Positions 16,292 to 24,206 are shown, numbered from the stretch's first letter. The stretch: DNA of 26,532 bases from JBEHYA01 sp048498415 (GCA_048498415.1 JBEHYA010000016.1:1-26532); one strand, 5' to 3'. Made by a program: numbers and translations. Notes: generated from the sequence alone by a model not told the origin.

Positions 16292-17671
16292 ATGGATAGG
16301 GACGACGAACGCTCCCCGAACGAGCAGGAATTTCAGCCCGAACAGGGTTTCGAGACCGCCGCCGACGAGCAGGAATGGCAAGATCTTCCCGCCGATGACT
16401 TCGCCGACGAAGCGGAGCCCCAGCCTGCCGAGGAAGAAGCGCCTGCGGAAGAGTTCGCCGAAGGCGAAGAATTCCAGCACCAGCAATTGCCGGAAGAAGA
16501 TATGGTTGACGAGGGCGATATCGCCCCCGCCCATGAACAAAAAGCGGCGGGCGCCAATCCGCTTCTGCGCGTCCTTCCTTATCTGGTCGGCGTGGTCGGC
16601 GTGGTGTTCGTTGGCTTCATGGCCTGGACGCAGTTCGGCCCGATGCTGACGGGCGAAGGCCAGAGCGCGCCAGCCCCCACATTCCAGCAGACCGAAAATA
16701 CTTTGCCGCCGCCCGCCGCGACGACAGAAACCGCCCCCGCGACCACGGCAACGACCACCACGACGCCGCTGCCGGAAACGACCACCACGCCAACACCGGC
16801 GCCCGTGGCGGAACAGCCCGCGCCCGCACCGGTCACCACTACAACCGTGACAACGTCAGTGATGCCCGCGCCGGTCGCAACGGCCGCGCCGCCGACCACG
16901 GTGGTGCAGCCTTTGCCGGAAGACCCGCGCGTGGCGCAGCTTAATCAACAGCTGGAAGCCGCGCAGCAGCGCGAAGCCCAGCTGAATCAGCAGCTGCAAA
17001 CCAACAACAGCACGAACGAACAGGCGCAGGCCCAGATCAAGCAGCTGCAGGATGAAGTAGCGAGCTTGAAGCAGCAGCAGGCCCAGGCCCCCCAGCCGGC
17101 GCCCGCCAGCACGGCCACGCCGACGGCGCCCAGCAAAACCGCAAGCAGCAATCCGGACAGCCTAGAAGCCGCCACGGATTTCCGCGCCTCGCACAAAGTG
17201 CGCAAGACACGCCGCGCATCTTCTGAAAAAGAAGAGGGCGTGTCGGAAGCCGTGCGCCTGCAACGCGAAGTCAATGCGCGGCTAAGCGCGAACGCCGCGC
17301 TGAATGCGCAGCCGGTGCCGATGCCGCAGCCGATGCCAGCGCCGGTATACCAGGCCCCGCAATATCCCCCGCAGGGCGGCGACGATATGGGCCAGCCGAT
17401 GGTTCAGCCCATGCCCGTCCCGCAATATGCGCCGCAATACGTCCCGCAGCCCGCGCCGGATTCCGCGCCGGTCGCGCAATCGCCCGCGGCGAGCGGCGAG
17501 TGGGTGCTGCGTTCGGCCCAGCCGGGCGCCGCCTGGATTTCTTCGGGCAGCTCCAACAACCTGCAGCGCATTGTGCCCGGCGACAAGCTGAGCGGCCTTG
17601 GCACCATCGTCTCGATCCGCATGGTCGCGGGCCGCTGGCTGGTGGAAGGCACATCGGGTTCGCTGCAGTAA
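16292..17671 (+). CDS. dotF: DotF/IcmG-like T4BSS inner-membrane protein (enlarged)
   Basis: 459 residues. The very acidic, Glu/Gln-rich cytoplasmic part is about 1-88 and the TM about 93-115 (LPYLVGVVGVVFVGFMAW). A Thr/Pro/Val linker spans about 125-210, followed by a coiled coil at about 212-262 (VAQLNQQLEAAQQREAQLNQ and onwards) and another Pro/Gln-rich linker. A compact C-terminal domain lies at about 401-459 (GEWVLRSAQPGAAWIS, IVPGDKLSGLGTIVSI, GRWLVEGTSG). The order TM, coiled coil, small beta domain and the position after dotG match IcmG/DotF. Legionella DotF is about 270 residues, so the linkers are longer here. A good Shine-Dalgarno (GAGGTAAG) precedes ATG 16292. A terminator follows. 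Confidence 0.8.
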   Translation: MDRDDERSPNEQEFQPEQGFETAADEQEWQDLPADDFADEAEPQPAEEEAPAEEFAEGEEFQHQQLPEEDMVDEGDIAPAHEQKAAGANPLLRVLPYLVGVVGVVFVGFMAWTQFGPMLTGEGQSAPAPTFQQTENTLPPPAATTETAPATTATTTTTPLPETTTTPTPAPVAEQPAPAPVTTTTVTTSVMPAPVATAAPPTTVVQPLPEDPRVAQLNQQLEAAQQREAQLNQQLQTNNSTNEQAQAQIKQLQDEVASLKQQQAQAPQPAPASTATPTAPSKTASSNPDSLEAATDFRASHKVRKTRRASSEKEEGVSEAVRLQREVNARLSANAALNAQPVPMPQPMPAPVYQAPQYPPQGGDDMGQPMVQPMPVPQYAPQYVPQPAPDSAPVAQSPAASGEWVLRSAQPGAAWISSGSSNNLQRIVPGDKLSGLGTIVSIRMVAGRWLVEGTSGSLQ

Positions 17672-17690
17672 GCAAGCCTGGATAACCCTT

Positions 17691-17725
17691 AAAAGGCGGC
17701 GGCCATTTTTGGCGCCGCCTTTTTT
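17691..17725 (+). terminator. Rho-independent terminator after dotF
   Basis: Stem AAAAGGCGGCG (17691-17701) pairs with CGCCGCCTTTT (17713-17723) across a short loop and ends in a run of six T (17720-17725). It lies 20 bp after the dotF stop. It should close the transcript coming from gcrA-like/dotI/dotH and isolate dotE onward, which implies another promoter in 17726-17898. Confidence 0.85.
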
Positions 17726-17898
17726 CTTGGGCGCAAATCGGCACGCACGATGTGCAGCGCAGCGGATGAAAGGTTTGCATTAACCATAATCCGCGTGGCA
17801 AGCTGACTATACATAGGGAACAAATGAGGCGGCGCGCCGCCTATTTACCTTCATTTTTATGATAGTTTTAACATTTTTCACGAATACTTTAACCAGAC
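17726..17898. promoter_or_regulatory. dotE leader with 16-bp palindrome
   Basis: This is 173 bp without a gene. A perfect palindrome, AGGCGGCGCGCCGCCT, spans 17827-17842 and is followed by AT-rich sequence up to the dotE ATG. It could be a dimer-binding operator or an RNA hairpin. A TATACAT at 17808-17814 could be a -10, but no -35 sits at a good distance. There is no GANTC site here, unlike the dotH promoter. Confidence 0.45.
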
Positions 17899-18870
17899 AT
17901 GAACACCGTCCAACCGACTTCTTCCCGTGGGTTTCTGCCCGGCGTTTCGGCCGCTGAGTGGGTGCGCGCTGCGCTGGCCCTTGTCATGCTTATGCTGGTT
18001 TCCGGGGAAGCGGATGCCGCGGCGGTGGATACCGCGGGCGGCGTGTTCTGCAACGTCTTCAAAAATTCCGGCGGCCTGCCGTTCTTTGTTTCCGCCTTCG
18101 CCTATCTGTTCGGCGGCAGCGTATTCATCCGCGGCGTCTATGATTTAATCAAGCGCAGCTCCGATCCCAACGTGCCGCTCAAGAACGGTTTGCTGGGCCT
18201 CTCGGTGGGCGGCGCGATCATCGCCATGCCGCATCTGGTGCAGTGGCTGCACCACACCATTTACAGCAACGTCGATACGCAATATTCGACCAATTTCGGG
18301 TGTTCGCCGGGCGCGGCCACCACCCCGGGCGCCGCGGTGCCGCTGGATGAAATGCTGGCGAATTTCGTCAACAACATCTTCCAGCCGCTGGTCGCGCTGG
18401 TCAGCATTCTCGCCATCATCGTCGGCGCGTTCATGATTTTCTATAACATGGTCAAGCTTTCCAAGCTGGGCAGTGACGGCAAGGCGCAGACGCTGACCCC
18501 CATCATCACCGCGCTGGCGGTCGGCGCCGTCCTTATGGCGCTGGGCCAGACGCTGAATACCAGTTTGAACACGCTGTTCGGCACCGATACCATTACCAAG
18601 TATTCCTCGATCGCCTATGCGCCGGGCGGCTCGTTTGATCTCACGCGCTTTAACCGCGCCATGACGGCGGTGTTCGCCTTCCTCTATGTGATTGGCCTGA
18701 TTTCCTTTGTGCGCGGCTTCCTGATCTTGAAGAACGCAGTGGAAGGCAGCGGCCAGCAGACCAAGGGGCAGGCGTTCACGCACATTATTGGCGGCACGCT
18801 CCTGGTCAATATGCCGGGCTTCATCCACGTGATTGAAAAAACAACCGGCGTCGCGATTTTGGCACCATGA
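17899..18870 (+). CDS. dotE: DotE/IcmC-like polytopic T4BSS membrane protein
   Basis: 323 residues with a hydrophobic N-terminus (about 24-42, ALALVMLMLVSGEADA, a possible signal sequence) and about six further TM segments. These group into three similar two-helix modules at about 54-112, 155-225 and 258-320. Each has a glycine-containing first helix, a polar loop (IKRSSDPNVPLKNG; KLGSDGKAQTLTP; AVEGSGQQTKGQA) and a second helix with small residues ending near a Pro or Gln. The last two modules look like Legionella IcmC/DotE (about 194 residues); the first resembles the DotP/IcmD proteins encoded next. It overlaps the first dotP-like gene by 4 bp (ATGA). The call rests on order and topology. 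Confidence 0.8.
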   Translation: MNTVQPTSSRGFLPGVSAAEWVRAALALVMLMLVSGEADAAAVDTAGGVFCNVFKNSGGLPFFVSAFAYLFGGSVFIRGVYDLIKRSSDPNVPLKNGLLGLSVGGAIIAMPHLVQWLHHTIYSNVDTQYSTNFGCSPGAATTPGAAVPLDEMLANFVNNIFQPLVALVSILAIIVGAFMIFYNMVKLSKLGSDGKAQTLTPIITALAVGAVLMALGQTLNTSLNTLFGTDTITKYSSIAYAPGGSFDLTRFNRAMTAVFAFLYVIGLISFVRGFLILKNAVEGSGQQTKGQAFTHIIGGTLLVNMPGFIHVIEKTTGVAILAP

Positions 18871-19286
18871 GCATAAAAACCAGTCTTCATACCCTGATTA
18901 AATACGGCGCGCTGGCCGGCCTTATGGTGGCCGCCATGCCCGATTTTGCGTGGGCGGTTTCCACCACCGATCTGAAGGGTTCGCTTGAAAACGTAACGGG
19001 CGAGATGGAAAAAATGCCGGTCGTCTTATCGGCGGCCGCGTATCTCATTGGCGGCATGACCATTCTGCACGGCGCCGGCCTTCTCAAAAAACATGCCGAC
19101 CAGCCCAGCGGCACGCCGCTGGCGGCGGGTCTTACCCGCGTCTTTGGCGGCGGCTTTATCGCCTCGCTGCCTTATGGCATCGCATGGGCTGTCCATTCGC
19201 TGGCAATCGGCGGCACATCCGACCATCCCTATATCCCCGTCAACCCGGCGCAGTTCCCCGCCTTGCCGGGCGTCAGTACGCCCTGA
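18867..19286 (+). CDS. dotP: DotP/IcmD-like T4BSS membrane protein, copy 1
   Basis: 139 residues. An N-terminal signal or TM (KYGALAGLMVAAMPDFAWA) is followed by an amphipathic stretch and two TM helices around the loop GLLKKHADQPSGTPLAAGLT. Over the 56-residue core beginning MPVVLS it is identical to copy 3 (19923-20303) at 41 positions (73%, counted by eye). The C-terminal tail (SDHPYIPVNPAQFPALPG) is unique and proline-rich. The start overlaps the dotE stop, so the two are translated together. The biochemical role of IcmD/DotP is not well defined beyond being an inner-membrane T4BSS component. Confidence 0.85.
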   Translation: MSIKTSLHTLIKYGALAGLMVAAMPDFAWAVSTTDLKGSLENVTGEMEKMPVVLSAAAYLIGGMTILHGAGLLKKHADQPSGTPLAAGLTRVFGGGFIASLPYGIAWAVHSLAIGGTSDHPYIPVNPAQFPALPGVSTP

Positions 19287-19470
19287 GTTATGCTTAACGG
19301 GATTTAACCTTGAAAATCCGGAAGTTAGGCACAATTTTAGATAAATCTTTAATAGTTTCGCCCGTACTATGCTACTATAGAAAGTAATTTATCGGCCATG
19401 AAAGGGACTGCAATTTTGCGTGTCCCCGGGCAAGATGAACGGGAAATAACCTGTGGAGTTGCGTAAGACT
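19287..19470 (+). promoter_or_regulatory. AT-rich leader upstream of dotP copy 2
   Basis: This 184-bp gap holds no gene. Two TACTAT boxes (19365-19370 and 19373-19378) could serve as a -10 for an internal promoter, but the matching -35 sequences are poor. A weak stem (GGGAC 19404-19408 with GTCCC 19422-19426) lies in the would-be leader RNA. The gap suggests that the second and third dotP copies have separate expression control. Confidence 0.35.
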
Positions 19471-19872
19471 ATGAAGCCCGAAACGATCTATACCCTCAAA
19501 GTTCTTGGCGTTGCTGCGCTTGTTGCTGCGGCATGCCCCGACCTGGCGCTGGCGCAGAACATGCAGCAGACGACCAGCTCGCTCGCCGCTTCCATGCGCG
19601 ATATGCCTACCGTGCTCTCCGGCCTTGCTTACCTTGGCGGCGGCGTGATGGTTCTGGGCGGCGCGAACAAATTGAAACAGCATGCGGAAAATCCGCAGCA
19701 GACCCCGATGAGCCATGGCCTTGTCCGTATGGGCGTGGGCGGCATGGTCGCGGGTCTCCCGGCGTTCATGGGCTACATCAACAACACCATGAGCGTGGGC
19801 AATTCCACCGCAGGCTTTAAAAAGATGCAGCCGATCTCCGAGCTTTTAAACAGCTCGAACCTGTTCGGCTAA
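19471..19872 (+). CDS. DotP/IcmD-like T4BSS membrane protein, copy 2 (diverged)
   Basis: 133 residues from ATG 19471, chosen over an in-frame GTG at 19453 because GTGGAG then serves as the Shine-Dalgarno. The signal or TM is at about 7-28 (LKVLGVAALVAAACPDLALA). The two-helix module starts at MPTVLSGLAYLGGG. The loop differs from copies 1 and 3 (KLKQHAENPQQTPMSHGL instead of LLKKHADQPxGTPLAxGL), and the tail is longer (FKKMQPISELLNSSNLFG). It is therefore the most diverged of the three. It has its own 184-bp leader and is followed by a 50-bp gap to copy 3. Confidence 0.82.
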   Translation: MKPETIYTLKVLGVAALVAAACPDLALAQNMQQTTSSLAASMRDMPTVLSGLAYLGGGVMVLGGANKLKQHAENPQQTPMSHGLVRMGVGGMVAGLPAFMGYINNTMSVGNSTAGFKKMQPISELLNSSNLFG

Positions 19873-19908
19873 ACGAGGTTTGGTAGGGTAAGTAAGTAGT
19901 TTAACATT

Positions 19909-19915
19909 AAGGAGG
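19909..19915 (+). promoter_or_regulatory. Strong ribosome-binding site for dotP copy 3
   Basis: AAGGAGG, a full match to the anti-Shine-Dalgarno, lies 7 bases before ATG 19923. It is the strongest ribosome-binding site I see in the locus, in contrast to the weak sites before dotN and dotO, and predicts high synthesis of this copy. Confidence 0.8.
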
Positions 19916-19922
19916 GGTAATT

Positions 19923-20303
19923 ATGAAACGCGAATTATTCAATGATCTGATCAAGCTCGGCCTTGCTGCTGGCGTTCTCGCCATCGGTATGCCGGATCTC
20001 GCTGCGGCCGCCGGCACGCTCGCCGACACCGTGCAGCAGACGGAAACCAATATGAACAGCATGCCGACCGTGCTGTCGGGCCTCGCTTATTTAGGCGGCG
20101 GCGCGACCATGCTTCACGGCGCAGGCCTGCTCAAGAAGCACGCTGACCAGCCCACCGGTACGCCGTTGGCCCAAGGTCTGACGCGTCTTGGCATCGGTGC
20201 CTTCGTGGCCTCGCTGCCGGTTGCGATCGGTTATCTGCAAAGCTCGCTCTCGCAGGGCTCGCAGAACACCGGCTTCCACGCGATGGATAAGATTACCGGT
20301 TAA
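19923..20303 (+). CDS. DotP/IcmD-like T4BSS membrane protein, copy 3
   Basis: 126 residues, the most compact copy. The signal or TM is at about 9-29 (IKLGLAAGVLAIGMPDLAAA), followed by the two-helix module from MPTVLSGLAYLGGGATMLHG through KKHADQPTGTPLAQGL to IGAFVASLPVAIGYL, then a short tail (NTGFHAMDKITG). The tail shares a 'TxGFxxM' pattern with copy 2 (TAGFKKM), while the core is closest to copy 1, so duplication and mixing may have occurred. It is 11 bp upstream of dotN, whose first codons form a strong hairpin. The strong ribosome-binding site suggests that this is the major DotP species. Confidence 0.85.
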   Translation: MKRELFNDLIKLGLAAGVLAIGMPDLAAAAGTLADTVQQTETNMNSMPTVLSGLAYLGGGATMLHGAGLLKKHADQPTGTPLAQGLTRLGIGAFVASLPVAIGYLQSSLSQGSQNTGFHAMDKITG

Positions 20304-20314
20304 TCAATACTGGT

Positions 20315-21007
20315 ATGTCCCTCCTGCCAATAACTCTGGGCGTCAAACGCAATATTGACGCCCAGAGCGGCAGCAGCAGAAAGCGTAAGCCACTTTCCAG
20401 ACAGCAGATTTCAAAACTGCTGGACCACACCCTGGAAAAAGACGACTACACCTGCCGCTACTGCGGGTTTCAATCCCGTCAATTTCAAAAAGCCATTCCC
20501 AAAGACTGGGCCGTTAACGACCCCCGCGATTCCGAACTGGTGACCGCCTGCCTGTTCTGCGAACAGTGCTTTGCGCTGGATACCGTTTCCGGCATGGGCT
20601 CGGGCGCGCTTGCGTGGCTCCCCGATATGCCGCAGGCCACCCTCAATAATCTTGCCCGCGCCGTCTATGCGGTGAAGCATATGGACAAGGCGCCGGCGCC
20701 GCTCAAGCTTGCCGCCGAACGCGCGGCCGATATTTTTGCCCATGCGCGCGGCGAAGCCAAACGCCGCCTCGGCACCGATGACCCCGCCGTTTTATCTTCC
20801 GTGCTGCTTGAGCATTTGGGCAACGACACCTACCAGAAGCGCAACGCGAAACTGGATGGCATTCGCCTGCTGCCGCTGGATCGGCGGGTTCAACCCACCC
20901 CCAATGGCCCGGATAGCGACCAATTCCCGCGGATTGTTGCATATTGGACATCCCCGGAAGGCCCGTTTGGCGCCCTCGATTTGGGCAAATTGCTTGGCGC
21001 ACCTTAA
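20315..21007 (+). CDS. dotN: DotN/IcmJ-like zinc-binding T4BSS coupling-complex protein
   Basis: A 230-residue cytoplasmic protein. In Legionella, DotN (IcmJ) binds DotL and is part of the type IV coupling complex. The zinc-site cysteines are evident: YTCRYCGF (C47, C50) and VTACLFCEQCFAL (C79, C82, with C85 nearby). They are followed by the family-typical LAWLPDMPQATLNNLARAV. The N-terminus LLPITLGVKRN also fits IcmJ. The ATG at 20315 has no good Shine-Dalgarno, and codons 7-18 contain a perfect 13-bp stem, so translation may be limited or coupled to dotP copy 3. A basic stretch (SRKRKPLSRQQ) at about 21-31 precedes the first cysteines. Confidence 0.9.
   Translation: MSLLPITLGVKRNIDAQSGSSRKRKPLSRQQISKLLDHTLEKDDYTCRYCGFQSRQFQKAIPKDWAVNDPRDSELVTACLFCEQCFALDTVSGMGSGALAWLPDMPQATLNNLARAVYAVKHMDKAPAPLKLAAERAADIFAHARGEAKRRLGTDDPAVLSSVLLEHLGNDTYQKRNAKLDGIRLLPLDRRVQPTPNGPDSDQFPRIVAYWTSPEGPFGALDLGKLLGAP
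20334..20367 (+). promoter_or_regulatory. Perfect 13-bp stem-loop in the start of dotN
   Basis: CTCTGGGCGTCAA (20334-20346) and its exact reverse complement TTGACGCCCAGAG (20355-20367) flank an 8-base loop. The stem begins 17 bases after the dotN ATG, within ribosome footprint range. No T-run follows, so it is more likely to affect translation or RNA processing than to terminate transcription. Confidence 0.6.
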
Positions 21008-21089
21008 TAGTAATTAGGAATTAGTAATTAGGCTTTAGGACTTAAAGTACCGCCTAAGCCTCGTTCTAACTTTTTGCTGCGCTCTCGAA
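21008..21089. other. AT-rich spacer with 10-bp direct repeat
   Basis: The 82-bp gap between dotN and dotO contains AGTAATTAGG twice (21009-21018 and 21023-21032) and a third partial TTAGG. No promoter or clear ribosome-binding site for dotO is visible. The base composition differs sharply from the flanking genes. Confidence 0.5.
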
Positions 21090-24000
21090 ATGATTTTTGG
21101 TTTTCTCGACGAATTTCTGGCCGCCGTCCTGCTGCAGATCAAGCAGCCGGTGGAATCGTTCATCCAGCTGGAAACGGCCGATGACGACGTGACGCTGGTG
21201 GCCGGCGACGGCTCGCTGCTGTCGTTCATGAACATCAGCGGCGCGCGCCAGATGATCGGCGGCGAAGAGTACCGCTGGATCGTGGAGCAGGCGACGCTCA
21301 AACTCGGCGCGCGTTTCGACCGGCCGGGCCATGCCATGCAGTTCTATTTCCTGCGCGATCCCGACCGCGTGGGTAAATCGCTGGAACGCCTGATGGTGCC
21401 GAACCGCGTCTCCGCGCAATCCATCGGCATTGATCTGGATGATCTCCTTACCGAACGCCGCAAGAACCTGACGCGCTATCTCGCCCACGAAGAAATTTAC
21501 ATCGTGCTGTGGACACGGCCCTCCGGTTTAACCCGCGCCGAATTCCAGCGCGCTTCCAAGCAGCGCAGCCAGATTAAATGGCCGAAATCGAAAGACGCGC
21601 AGTTTCCGTTCGCCGCACTCGAGCCCTTGCGCCTCAAGCACCGCGCGTTTGTCGCCAATATTTCGGAATCGCTGTTTGAACTGGGCATTGTTGGCAACGT
21701 GATGAATACGCATGATGCGCTTCGTGCCGTGCGCGCCAGCATTTATCCCAATCTCGCCAACGATAAATGGAAGGCCTGCCTGCCGGGCGATCCCATTCCG
21801 CCGCGCAAGTCGCGTTACCACAAAGATTGGTCGGATATTCTGTGGCCCAGCATTTCCTCCCAGCTTTGCCCGCAGGATGCCGAAGTGCTCGGCCCCAACA
21901 TCGCGCGCGTGGGCGATCTCGCCTGGGCGGCCACCGATATGAGTCTGGGGCCTGCGGAAGCCGCGCCGTTCACGCAGCTTCTCAGCCGTTTGATTGAAGC
22001 GAATATTCCCTTCCGCATTTCGTTTTTGATCGAGAGCGGCGGCATCGCCGGCTCGGCCTTCCGCAAAATGGCGGCGGCGATCATGGGTTTTAGCAACAGC
22101 GTCAACCGCCAGATCAAGGATACGCTGGGCCAATTGATGGAGCTTTCGCAAAGCGAAGCGGTTGTCAAAATGCGCGTCTCGTTCGCGACCTATGGCCCGT
22201 ATGAACAAAAACGTCTGGTGGAAGACCGCCTCGCCAATCTGATGGCCGCGGTGGAATCATGGGGCTATTGCCAGGTCTCCACATTATGCGGCGATCCGCT
22301 GGAAGCTGTGATGTCGTCGGCGCTGGGCATTGCCTGCGCCTCCACCGCCACGCCGGCCGTGGTGCCTTTATATGAAGTGGTCAAACTGCTGCCGTGGCAG
22401 CGCGCCAGCTCGCCGTTCCAGGAAGGCTCGGTGATTTTACGCACGCCCGATGGGCGCATCTGGCCCTATCAATCGGGCACGCCGCTGACCACCACGTGGT
22501 TCGACCTCATTTTCGCGCAACCGGGCTCCGGTAAATCGGTGCTGATGAACGCCCTCAATTTGGGCGCGGTGCTCTCGGCGGGGATGAGCAAGCTTCCCTA
22601 TGTGGCGGTTCTTGATATCGGCCCGTCATCCTCGGGCCTGATTGCGCTCATTCGCGATTCATTGCCGGCCGACCGCCGCCATGAAGTCTTGCATTTCAAA
22701 CTGCTGATGACGCCGGAATACGCGGTGAACCCGTTTGATACGCAGCTGGGCTGCCGCTACCCGCTGCCCGATGAACGCTCGTATTTAGCCGAACTGCTCA
22801 CGCTGATTTGCACGCCGCCGGGCCAGGAAAAACCCTATGACGGCATGACGCAGCTGGTGGGTTTCTGCATCGATGAAATGTTCAGATGGCGCGACGACGC
22901 CGAAGCCAGTGCGGAGCCCCGGCCTTATCTGGAACTGGTTGAACCCCGCGTGGATGACGCGATCAAACGCCTCAACCTCACGCTGCCCCCCGAAGCCTAC
23001 TGGTGGGAAGTGGTCGATGCGCTGTTCGATGCCGGCGCCAAGCATGAAGCAAGCCTCGCCCAGCGCCATGCGGTGCCAACGTTAGTCGATGCGATTACCG
23101 CCGCGCGCCGCCCGCAGATCCGCGCATTCCTTGATGAAACCGCGATCGGCCCCAGCGCGGAAGGTATTATCCATGCGTTTGAACGTATGATTGCTTCCGC
23201 CATCCGCGAATTCCCGATTTTGGCGGGCGTCACGCGTTTTGATGTGGGCGATGCGCGTATTTCTGCCGTCGATTTGCAGGAAGTTTCCCCGCAGGGCGAT
23301 GCCAGTGCCGACCGCCAGACCGCGATCATGTACATGCTCGCGCGTCACGTCATGATCCGTAACTGGTGGCTCAACCCGGATGCGCTACGCAACATGCCGC
23401 CGCGCTACCGCGCGCATCATGATGACCGCTTGAAAGAAATCCGCGAAATACCGAAGCGTTTGTGCTACGACGAATTCCACCGCACCGCGAACAGTTTTGC
23501 CGTGCGCGCCCAGCTCATCCGCGACGTGCGCGAAGGCCGTAAGTGGGGCGTGCAGATTGTTCTGGCCTCCCAGCTCCTCAGCGACTTCACCGCCGATATG
23601 GTGGATCTGGCGACCGGCATCTGGATTTGTGGTTCCACCGCCTCCGAACGCGCCATTCAGGAAGCGGGTGATAAATTCTCATTGTCCGAGACCGCGCGCT
23701 GGGTCATGCGTTATCGCCTCACGGGCCCGAAACCCAGCGGCTCGCCGGTCATGCTTATTCTCAGCACTACCGAAGGCCGCTACGAACAGCATCTGGTCAA
23801 CACGCTGGGCCCGGTGGAACTCTGGGCGCTTTCAACATCGGCGGAAGATGTGGTCATTCGTAATCGTCTGTATGAAAAGGTCGGCGCCGTGAAAGCGCGC
23901 CGGTTGCTGGCTACCGTTTACCCCGGCGGCACGGCGCGTCATGAAGTGCGCCGCCGCATTGTTATTCGCACGGAGCACGGCGAACTGGCCGCCAATGCGC

Positions 24001-24182
24001 AAAGCGCGGTGCTGCAGGAGGTGGTCGATGAACTGGCTTCTTTCGTCACGCAAGAAGTTAAAGACGCTTTATTGGGCATCGAGCGCACCCAAAGCCACGA
24101 AAAAGAACAATCGGGTAAGGTTAATAGCGGTCAGAAGCGCGATACGGCTGGCACCACCAGCCGGTCTTCGGGTATGATCTAG
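21090..24182 (+). CDS. dotO: DotO/IcmB-like T4BSS ATPase (VirB4 relative)
   Basis: 1,030 residues, close to Legionella DotO (about 1,009). This is the VirB4-type ATPase that powers the secretion channel from the cytoplasmic face of the inner membrane. The N-terminal half (about 1-450) is the family-specific part. Walker A is AQPGSGKS (residues 476-483), with Ala in place of the usual first Gly. A hydrophobic strand ending in Asp (YVAVLDIG) follows at about 505-512. The likely catalytic Walker B is LCYDEFHRT (D794, E795), followed by VQIVLASQL. The C-terminal tail (after about 1,000) is polar and Ser/Thr-rich. ATG 21090 gives a family-like start (MIFGFLDEFLAAV), but no Shine-Dalgarno is seen. 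Confidence 0.93.
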   Translation: MIFGFLDEFLAAVLLQIKQPVESFIQLETADDDVTLVAGDGSLLSFMNISGARQMIGGEEYRWIVEQATLKLGARFDRPGHAMQFYFLRDPDRVGKSLERLMVPNRVSAQSIGIDLDDLLTERRKNLTRYLAHEEIYIVLWTRPSGLTRAEFQRASKQRSQIKWPKSKDAQFPFAALEPLRLKHRAFVANISESLFELGIVGNVMNTHDALRAVRASIYPNLANDKWKACLPGDPIPPRKSRYHKDWSDILWPSISSQLCPQDAEVLGPNIARVGDLAWAATDMSLGPAEAAPFTQLLSRLIEANIPFRISFLIESGGIAGSAFRKMAAAIMGFSNSVNRQIKDTLGQLMELSQSEAVVKMRVSFATYGPYEQKRLVEDRLANLMAAVESWGYCQVSTLCGDPLEAVMSSALGIACASTATPAVVPLYEVVKLLPWQRASSPFQEGSVILRTPDGRIWPYQSGTPLTTTWFDLIFAQPGSGKSVLMNALNLGAVLSAGMSKLPYVAVLDIGPSSSGLIALIRDSLPADRRHEVLHFKLLMTPEYAVNPFDTQLGCRYPLPDERSYLAELLTLICTPPGQEKPYDGMTQLVGFCIDEMFRWRDDAEASAEPRPYLELVEPRVDDAIKRLNLTLPPEAYWWEVVDALFDAGAKHEASLAQRHAVPTLVDAITAARRPQIRAFLDETAIGPSAEGIIHAFERMIASAIREFPILAGVTRFDVGDARISAVDLQEVSPQGDASADRQTAIMYMLARHVMIRNWWLNPDALRNMPPRYRAHHDDRLKEIREIPKRLCYDEFHRTANSFAVRAQLIRDVREGRKWGVQIVLASQLLSDFTADMVDLATGIWICGSTASERAIQEAGDKFSLSETARWVMRYRLTGPKPSGSPVMLILSTTEGRYEQHLVNTLGPVELWALSTSAEDVVIRNRLYEKVGAVKARRLLATVYPGGTARHEVRRRIVIRTEHGELAANAQSAVLQEVVDELASFVTQEVKDALLGIERTQSHEKEQSGKVNSGQKRDTAGTTSRSSGMI

Positions 24183-24206
24183 CCCTTTAATTCAGCGGAG
24201 TAAGCA

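Noticed and set aside
17775..17814. Possible dotE promoter TTGCAT ... TATACA
   Set aside because: The spacer would be 27 bp, far from the 16-18 bp needed; the -10-like box alone is not enough.
21528..22208. 226-residue minus-strand open frame inside dotO
   Set aside because: Antisense shadow of a long, well-supported ATPase gene; composition typical of reversed GC-rich coding sequence.
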